6,585 nucleotides of DNA, taken from Candidatus Martarchaeota archaeon (GTDB lineage Archaea; Micrarchaeota; Micrarchaeia; Micrarchaeales; Micrarchaeaceae). Each line of letters opens with the position of its first letter. Positions within the stretch are counted from its first letter, which is position 1. The translations under genes were made by a program, and so were the position numbers. The notes under the pieces are model-generated. The model was given only the letters and a program-made list of their open reading frames with translations, was not told where the DNA came from and did no database searches. Below are positions 4,932-6,585 of the stretch, piece by piece. Location: NCBI GenBank assembly GCA_023485745.1, contig JAMCZL010000013.1:1-6585 (forward strand), written 5' to 3'.

Positions 4932-4949
4932 CGACCCGTAAATGGGTCG
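4932..4949. repeat. 6-bp perfect inverted repeat in the convergent gap
   Basis: CGACCC, GTAAAT, GGGTCG. It lies between the Nudix terminator and the end of the acetyltransferase gene. No T-tract follows on either strand; it may be a 3'-end structure for the acetyltransferase message or a protein-binding site. Confidence 0.45.
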
Positions 4950-4997
4950 ACAATAAAAGCAAATAACTTGTCAGCGGAATGGCGTTGGTCTGGTGTT

Positions 4998-5540
4998 CTA
5001 TAACCTCTTTTCCAAAACTATCTGATCGTCCCAGCCTTCCAGCCTTGCCTTCTTATAGGCAATTCTGGTAAATCCGTTGTCGTAATAAAACTTCCTTGTA
5101 AGCTTATACGGTTCGTAGCTGTCTTCATCAGGCAGCGTCTCGATCTGTATTAGCCTTAAGCCATGGCCCCTGGCCTCATTTTCCACCCATTTGAGAAGCG
5201 CCGTGCCTATGCCCCTGCCCTGGTGGTTCCTTTCAACTGCCAGCCAGATCAGCTGCATCACTCCGTCGTAGGTGCTATAGCAGGCAAAGCCGAGAGCTTC
5301 GCCACCCTCAACAGCTACAGCCAAATTGTCAAAGAAAATATCCGTCTCAATGCTCTTAAGCCCATTTTCGTTGAACCACTCCTTGAGGCCACGTGCTATC
5401 CTTAGCGCCTCAGCGGCATATTTATCGCCTTTCTCCGCTTTTATTATCTCCATTTTATCAGCAGCAATTAAAGCCCCGGACGCCTGATAATCCGGACTAA
5501 AGCGATCCTTTAATCGAATCTTTTTGGATTCACCAGTCAT
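4998..5540 (-). CDS. GNAT-family N-acetyltransferase
   Basis: This protein transfers an acyl group from acetyl-CoA to an amine; the acceptor is unknown. The GNAT domain spans roughly residues 30-180. V102-E-R-N-H-Q107-G-R-G110-I-G112-T-A-L is motif A, whose Q-x-x-G-x-G loop binds the CoA pyrophosphate. The strand before it (G-V-M-Q-L-I-W-L-A-V) and the C-terminal K-F-Y-Y-D-N-G-F motif B complete the fold. Start choice is uncertain. The frame is open up to 5696, but that would run into the preceding gene. I use ATG at 5540, which has GGGGAG just upstream and lies about 28 bases past the predicted transcription start. ATG at 5573 (leaderless) or 5453 (bare GNAT domain) remain possible. It follows the EEP hydrolase gene on the same strand but has its own TATA box. 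Confidence 0.88.
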   Translation of the reverse strand: MTGESKKIRLKDRFSPDYQASGALIAADKMEIIKAEKGDKYAAEALRIARGLKEWFNENGLKSIETDIFFDNLAVAVEGGEALGFACYSTYDGVMQLIWLAVERNHQGRGIGTALLKWVENEARGHGLRLIQIETLPDEDSYEPYKLTRKFYYDNGFTRIAYKKARLEGWDDQIVLEKRL

Positions 5541-5589
5541 ACATCTCCCCATTGTCAACAAACTTGCATTCATTATAGCGCTTGCAACT

Positions 5590-5600
5590 TTATAAATATT
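5590..5600 (-). promoter_or_regulatory. TATA box of the acetyltransferase gene
   Basis: AATATTTATAA on the minus strand lies in the gap after the stop of the EEP hydrolase (5633), predicting transcription near 5567. Confidence 0.6.
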
Positions 5601-5632
5601 ATTACGGCATGGCCTGTTAAATCTGGCTATTT

Positions 5633-6343
5633 TCAGGTTTGCTGCAATATTTCGGCAACGAGCGCGCAATGGTCCGAAAGCCCCCTGTCTATGCACTCCA
5701 GGCTGCCGAACTTCATGTTCTTCGGAATCATTATGTAGTCGAAGGTATTGCCTTCTGAAGGGAATGAAACATATTTCTTCAAGGCGTAAGACAGGGTGTA
5801 GTCACTTGGTACAACCTGAATTATATCCTTCGGATACATGTTGAAATCTCCGACTATCACCGGCCGGATATGCGACCTTCTTATGTAGCGCAATACCTCA
5901 TCCATCTGCAGCCTGCTGAAAAGTTCGTTGTTTGAGAAGTGCACAACCATTACATCAATGTGGGGTTCCGACATCACCCTAGCCATTACAATTCCGCGAT
6001 GGTGCCTGTCATCTGGATGCTTTTTTAGCTTTCTCTTAACTATTTTTGCCAGCGGATATTTTGAGAGTATTGCTTCGCCGGCCCGTGCCCTTCTATCGCC
6101 TATCCACTGCGGGCTCTCCTTCTGGAGGTTGCCAGATAGATAAAAGATGCAGTTGTCCATGCCTGCGGCCCTCGCAATCTGCGTTGCCGTGTTGTCTCCA
6201 TATTTGTTGTACTTTGCATCATCCATGACTTCTTGCAGGGTTACGATGTCAGGCTTCTGTTCCTTTATGAAATCTGCTATCTTTGGCATGCGCTCCTCCC
6301 AGTTGTTGTAAAGCCAAATGTTCAGATTCAGCAGTTTCAGCAT
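5633..6343 (-). CDS. Endonuclease/exonuclease/phosphatase-fold hydrolase
   Basis: The 236-residue protein belongs to the EEP superfamily (DNase I/exonuclease III/inositol-phosphatase fold), metal-dependent phosphodiesterases and phosphatases. All main motifs are present in order: N8 in L-N-L-N-I-W, E38 in I-V-T-L-Q-E-V (metal-binding Glu), G89-E-A-I-L-S-K-Y-P97, H135 in V-V-H-F-S-N-N, D166-F-N168 in V-G-D-F-N-M-Y-P, D202 in T-F-D-Y-I-M, and S223-D224-H225 (catalytic His) near the end. It is therefore probably active, but whether on DNA, RNA or a small phosphoester is not clear. No signal peptide or membrane segment is seen, so it is cytosolic. ATG at 6343 has a TATA box centred about 23 bases upstream and no ribosome site, so it is probably leaderless. 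It lies 21 bases after the HD-domain gene on the same strand and may also be read through from it. Confidence 0.92.
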   Translation of the reverse strand: MLKLLNLNIWLYNNWEERMPKIADFIKEQKPDIVTLQEVMDDAKYNKYGDNTATQIARAAGMDNCIFYLSGNLQKESPQWIGDRRARAGEAILSKYPLAKIVKRKLKKHPDDRHHRGIVMARVMSEPHIDVMVVHFSNNELFSRLQMDEVLRYIRRSHIRPVIVGDFNMYPKDIIQVVPSDYTLSYALKKYVSFPSEGNTFDYIMIPKNMKFGSLECIDRGLSDHCALVAEILQQT

Positions 6344-6361
6344 GCAACCAACATTATATTG

Positions 6362-6370
6362 AATTTATAA
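6362..6370 (-). promoter_or_regulatory. TATA box of the EEP hydrolase, overlapping the upstream gene's stop
   Basis: TTATAAATT on the minus strand contains the TAA stop (6367-6365) of the HD-domain gene. It is centred about 23 bases before the EEP start, so the promoter is embedded in the 3' end of the preceding gene. Confidence 0.55.
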
Positions 6371-6585
6371 GGCACTTTGCTCTCTGAAGGATGAAATTTT
6401 CATGCCTCGTTCTTTGTATACTTTACTTTTTACCTTTTCGTAGATGTACCTGACTTCCTTTATGTCTATCCTGCTGCCTGCAGTATCGAAAAACTCTTCT
6501 ACGGTTTTGTCGCTCTTTATCTTCTTGCTGTATAGCATCATTTGAACGATGTAGTCGAGCTTGTCAACCTGTTTGACCAGCTTCG
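6365..6585 (-). CDS. HD-domain 5'-nucleotidase, HDDC2/YfbR-like, C-terminal part (partial)
   Basis: The last 72 codons of a gene entering from the window's right edge (two extra bases at the edge). The visible sequence L-V-K-Q-V-D-K-L-D-Y-I-V-Q-M followed by V-E-E-F-F-D-T-A-G and E-V-R-Y-I-Y-E-K-V closely follows the C-terminus of HDDC2-type HD proteins as I remember it (V-K-Q-L-D-Q...F-Y-D-S-T-A-G-K). In this family the Asp in V-K-Q-x-D is the last metal ligand of the HD site, and the enzymes remove phosphate from (deoxy)nucleoside 5'-monophosphates. The first His-Asp motifs are outside the window, so activity is inferred. It lies upstream of the EEP hydrolase on the same strand with a 21-base gap, and its stop codon sits inside that gene's TATA box. 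Confidence 0.8.
   Translation of the reverse strand, partial: KLVKQVDKLDYIVQMMLYSKKIKSDKTVEEFFDTAGSRIDIKEVRYIYEKVKSKVYKERGMKISSFREQSAL

Noticed and set aside
4921..4990. Possible small RNA (box C/D-like or tRNA-like) in the convergent gap
   Set aside because: CTGA and ATGA-like words occur but not in the C-D'-C'-D arrangement, and no cloverleaf or T-loop consensus is present.
5541..5696. 52-residue N-terminal extension of the acetyltransferase frame
   Set aside because: It overlaps the end of the EEP hydrolase gene and crosses the TATA box at 5590-5600; a start at or near 5540 fits better.

Overview
The window looks archaeal. Nearly every gene has an A/T-rich TATA-like box (forms such as TTTATAAAT) centred roughly 23-30 bases before its start codon, which fits leaderless or short-leader transcripts. 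Ile ATA and Arg AGA/AGG codons are common, genes are small and tightly spaced, and there are no bacterial -35/-10 pairs. A compact-genome archaeon of the DPANN type (for example a micrarchaeote) is my guess from this style; nothing in the sequence proves the lineage. I found no rRNA, tRNA, CRISPR array, insertion sequence or origin.

Layout: (1) 1-87, minus: the first 29 codons of an aldo/keto reductase with its TATA box. (2) 88-439: no intact gene, only a start-less coding-like fragment (plus strand), a small hairpin and a 27-base-period direct repeat. (3) 440-1512, minus: an unfamiliar HExxH metallopeptidase-like protein followed by an overlapping 27-codon ORF. (4) 1513-1764: the decayed, frameshifted tail of a second copy of the methyltransferase found further on, then the promoter of a histidine phosphatase. 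(5) 1765-2346 plus and 2375-2959 minus: a convergent pair, histidine phosphatase and RBBP9-like serine hydrolase. (6) 3116-3928, minus: SAM-dependent methyltransferase with a 19-bp dyad at its predicted transcription start. (7) 4031-4285 minus and 4418-4870 plus: a divergent pair, ribbon-helix-helix regulator and Nudix hydrolase, with an 11-bp palindrome between them. (8) 4998-6585, minus: GNAT acetyltransferase, an endonuclease/exonuclease/phosphatase-fold hydrolase, and the C-terminal part of an HDDC2/YfbR-like HD-domain nucleotidase running off the window edge.

Most intact genes are single-domain soluble enzymes acting on phosphoesters, nucleotides or small acyl/methyl groups (HD nucleotidase, EEP hydrolase, Nudix, histidine phosphatase). 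That suggests a loose housekeeping or nucleotide-clean-up neighbourhood, but most genes have their own promoter, so this is not one operon.

The observations most worth checking are: the methyltransferase paralogue remnant; two palindromes with a shared CAAG-R-CTT core flanking the ribbon-helix-helix gene; and three genes preceded by a tiny leader ORF whose stop codon overlaps the gene's own start codon. I do not see a convincing large new system here.
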